Shown here piece after piece: positions 61,905-64,000 of a stretch of 64,000 nt of DNA; within the stretch, counting starts at the first letter, position 1; each line of letters starts with the position of its first letter. Position numbers and translations under genes: made by a program. The DNA lies in assembly GCA_038216655.1 (NCBI GenBank), contig JBBQPZ010000002.1, forward strand, positions 62,001-126,000, given 5' to 3'. This DNA comes from JAFDWR01 sp038216655. Lineage in GTDB: Bacteria > Armatimonadota > Fimbriimonadia > Fimbriimonadales > Fimbriimonadaceae. Below the pieces are notes generated by a model, which was given only the letters and a program-made list of their open reading frames with translations, was not told the origin of the DNA and did not search any database.

Positions 61905-63145
61905 CTCTCTTTCTTCTCGCTCTCGCCCTTCCGCTTGGAAGCATGGCGCAGACGAAGCTGCGACTCGAGTTCGAAGAGTCCGCGCCTCGGGTCTCGTGGG
62001 TCGGTGAAACACCGACTCCGCCCCCTTCGGCGACCTCAAACGAAGGGAAGACGGCGGACGTCACCGCCGATGCGACCCAGGGATCCTCAACGGTTTGGAT
62101 ATGGAACCGCGCGACCGGGAACATGGCGACCCGCCCGGTGAAGTCGATTCAGGGCATGTGGCCAGTCAAGCTCGCCGACTTTACGCTCGTGGGCAAGGTC
62201 ACCGTTCGCGTCGAGAGCCACGGCCAACCCGTCGCCTCGGCCGAGGTAGCCCTGAAAGACTCCAAGGCGGATCACTCCGCCCTGCTCACGCCGGGCGATA
62301 AGGGCGAGCTCTCGTTCTACGGCCTTGCCCCGGGGAATTTGGCGCTGACCGTGCGGTACAAGGTCGCGGGCAAGGAAGCCGAGCCGGTCAAGCAGTCGTT
62401 CGACGTCTCCATCAAGCGGGACAAGCCCGATCCTCAGTTGATCGTCTCGATTCCGGACGCGGTGGACGTGGTCGCCACGCCGACGCCTTCGCCCTCGGGG
62501 AGCGCCTTACCGTTGCCCGGTGCCTCCGGCGCGCCCGGGGGGGCGGCGGCCAGTACTCCCACGCCCGCCCAATCGATCGACAGCCCGTCGATCATCGGTC
62601 GGATCATAACGCTGCTGCTCGTGTTGGCGCTGATTGGCGGTGGCGGCTACTACCTGCTGCTCCAGATGCGAAAGAACTCGGATTTGGTGCAGGACAAGCT
62701 CCGTCAGCTCGGGGTGGACGTTCCGAAGGGGATGCCCGCGACCCCCGTGGACGCGGTTGTTCCGGCTCCGTTGGCCCCTCAGCCGCCGCAGAAGATTGTT
62801 TTGAGCGATGCGACACCGGATCCGGTTGTTGCGGCGGCTCCCATTTCGTTGTCAGCTCCGACGGGAGTGCCGCGCTTGGTTCTGTCCAATGGGGATGCCT
62901 TTGATCTGCCGGAGGGTGAGACGGTGATCGGACGCGAGCTTGGGCTTGGCCTGAGTTTGACCACCGAGACGACCCTCTCCCGTCGGCACGCGTCGATCAT
63001 CAAGTCGGGGAGCATCGTTCAGGTCACCGACCTCGGCTCGTCCAACGGGACGTACGTGAACGGGGCGAAGATTTCGATTCAGACGCCGTTGCGACCGGGC
63101 GATTCGGTTCAGTTTGGATCGGTTCAAGCTCGCTTCGAGGGATAA
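61889..63145 (+). CDS. Membrane protein with C-terminal FHA domain
   Basis: A 418-residue protein. A signal peptide (IALFLLALALPLGSMAQ) precedes an extracytoplasmic beta-rich part with a carboxypeptidase-regulatory-like stretch (KVTVRVESHGQPVASAEVAL), a membrane helix near residue 240 (IGRIITLLLVLALIGGGGYY), and a cytoplasmic FHA domain (VIGRELGLG, SRRHASI, SSNGTYVNG). The FHA domain should bind phosphothreonine. The TTG start has TAAAAT nine bases upstream. The next gene also carries FHA, so the two probably share a kinase signal. Confidence 0.75.
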   Translation: MQPKIALFLLALALPLGSMAQTKLRLEFEESAPRVSWVGETPTPPPSATSNEGKTADVTADATQGSSTVWIWNRATGNMATRPVKSIQGMWPVKLADFTLVGKVTVRVESHGQPVASAEVALKDSKADHSALLTPGDKGELSFYGLAPGNLALTVRYKVAGKEAEPVKQSFDVSIKRDKPDPQLIVSIPDAVDVVATPTPSPSGSALPLPGASGAPGGAAASTPTPAQSIDSPSIIGRIITLLLVLALIGGGGYYLLLQMRKNSDLVQDKLRQLGVDVPKGMPATPVDAVVPAPLAPQPPQKIVLSDATPDPVVAAAPISLSAPTGVPRLVLSNGDAFDLPEGETVIGRELGLGLSLTTETTLSRRHASIIKSGSIVQVTDLGSSNGTYVNGAKISIQTPLRPGDSVQFGSVQARFEG

Positions 63146-63149
63146 CACG

Positions 63150-64000
63150 ATGGGCCAACTCCTGTTTCGCACGCTGATCGGGCTGCTTGCCGGGCTTGCC
63201 GCGTGGGCGATTCGGGAGCCGTTCATGCCCGGGCTTTCCCCCGAGGCTTACTCGAATTGGGAGCGCACGTTCATCTTTGCCATTGGCGCAATTATTGGTG
63301 GCTCGATTGGGTGTCTCAACGGGTTCCTCCGTGGCGGCAAAGTCCACACTTTGCGCGGTCTGGGCCTCGGGGTTGCCTTCGGCGCGATCGGCGGGATGAT
63401 CGGCTACTCGTTCGGCGGGCAACTTGCGACCGGCATGGCCGGGCATATCCCGATTTATGATGTCGCGATGCCGTTCCGCATGATCGTCCGGGCGGCGGCG
63501 ATCACGCCGATGGCGGTGCTTCTCGGCGCAGCGATCGGTGCGGCTTCCCTTTCGCCGAAGAGCATTCGGAATGGCGCAATCGGCGGATTCTTGGCCGGCG
63601 TCACTTCGGGACTATTGTTCGACATCTTAGGCTCGGCGCTTGAGAGTTTCTTCGCGCAGATGACGGCGAAGGCCGGGCAGAGTGCCGAGGTCGGCGCACT
63701 CCCTCGGGCGATGACCGCGGTGCTGATCGGGGGGATGATCGCGCTGTTCATCGGCATCGTCGAGCGCCTCGCGCGGACCGCTTGGCTGCGGCTACGGCTC
63801 GGCAAGAACGAGGGGAAGGAGTGGGTCGTGGATATGCCCCAGACCTTCATTGGGCGCAGCGAGCGGGCTCACGTGCCGTTGTTCGGGGACCCGACGATCG
63901 CCCCGATGCACGCGTGCATCGTCAAGAATGGGGGGGCTTACGTGCTGATGGACTCGGGCGGAGGGACGGGGACACGGCTGAATGGCTACCCGATCCAGCA
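63150..64000 (+). CDS. Membrane protein with FHA domain (cut by window end)
   Basis: Starts MGQLLFRTLIGLLAG and continues past the end of the window (283 complete codons visible). About five hydrophobic helices with Gly-rich repeats (FAIGAIIGGSIGCLNGFLRG; GVAFGAIGGMIGYSFGGQ) are followed, near residue 230, by the start of an FHA domain (TFIGRSERAHVPLFGDP; MHACIVKNGGAYVLMD). The four bases between it and the previous FHA gene make a tight operon. Function unknown; phosphothreonine signalling at the membrane is inferred. Confidence 0.75.
   Translation, partial: MGQLLFRTLIGLLAGLAAWAIREPFMPGLSPEAYSNWERTFIFAIGAIIGGSIGCLNGFLRGGKVHTLRGLGLGVAFGAIGGMIGYSFGGQLATGMAGHIPIYDVAMPFRMIVRAAAITPMAVLLGAAIGAASLSPKSIRNGAIGGFLAGVTSGLLFDILGSALESFFAQMTAKAGQSAEVGALPRAMTAVLIGGMIALFIGIVERLARTAWLRLRLGKNEGKEWVVDMPQTFIGRSERAHVPLFGDPTIAPMHACIVKNGGAYVLMDSGGGTGTRLNGYPIQ

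Overview
This 64 kb window looks like chromosomal DNA from a high-GC diderm bacterium. The likely source is an Armatimonadota (Fimbriimonas-like) lineage, but that is my inference from gene content and not from a marker search. Outer-membrane genes (BamA, two Skp-like chaperones, LpxD, LpxC, an LptC/OstA-like protein) sit beside genes more typical of the Terrabacteria side (RNase Y, CdaA/CdaR, SpoIIM). Many starts are GTG or TTG. At least eight genes carry a TANNNT box 5-7 bases before the start codon, which points to leaderless transcription. No rRNA, tRNA, CRISPR array, integrase or transposase was seen.

Layout, left to right. 0-3 kb: an ABC export operon (ATPase tail, permease, small protein, ATPase, permease). 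3-7.4 kb: sigma-70 factor, exported protein, SpoIIM-like protein, CrtI-like desaturase. 7.4-13.5 kb: small proteins, a DUF4143 AAA ATPase behind a perfect palindrome, and a tricorn-like protease. 13.6-19.5 kb: an envelope operon bamA - skp - skp - coiled-coil lipoprotein - lpxD - lpxC. 19.7-24.5 kb: a rare solute-binding-protein/permease fusion and two secreted or anchored proteins of unknown role. 24.6-31.8 kb: recA - recX - rny, then a lipoprotein, a nucleotidyltransferase and an alkylation-repair pair (Ada-AlkA fusion, ogt). 32.5-37 kb: MsbA-like ABC exporter, CheX, CheY-like, HDOD and CheD, without CheA or receptors. 37-43.8 kb: two lipoproteins, a D-glutamate catabolic pair (dgcN/dgcA-like), metallophosphoesterase, M48 peptidase, TPR protein. 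43.9-51.2 kb: GAF/degenerate-GGDEF sensor, isomerase-like protein, LptC-like protein, surface lipoprotein, LolA-like protein, tmk. 51.5-64 kb: argJ-argC, pheA, cdaA-cdaR-GNAT-metK, SprT-like, nnrDE and two FHA-domain membrane proteins, the last cut by the window end.

The most striking non-coding feature is a set of long, nested, imperfect inverted repeats (about 60 to 750 bp) that fill most of the larger gaps. At least two sequence families occur in several copies, often beside or between gene 3' ends, and one supplies the C-terminal codons of a small membrane protein. Other points worth following are the orphan transporter fusion, the CheD/HDOD/CheY/CheX module, and hairpins or palindromes placed against start codons or promoters.
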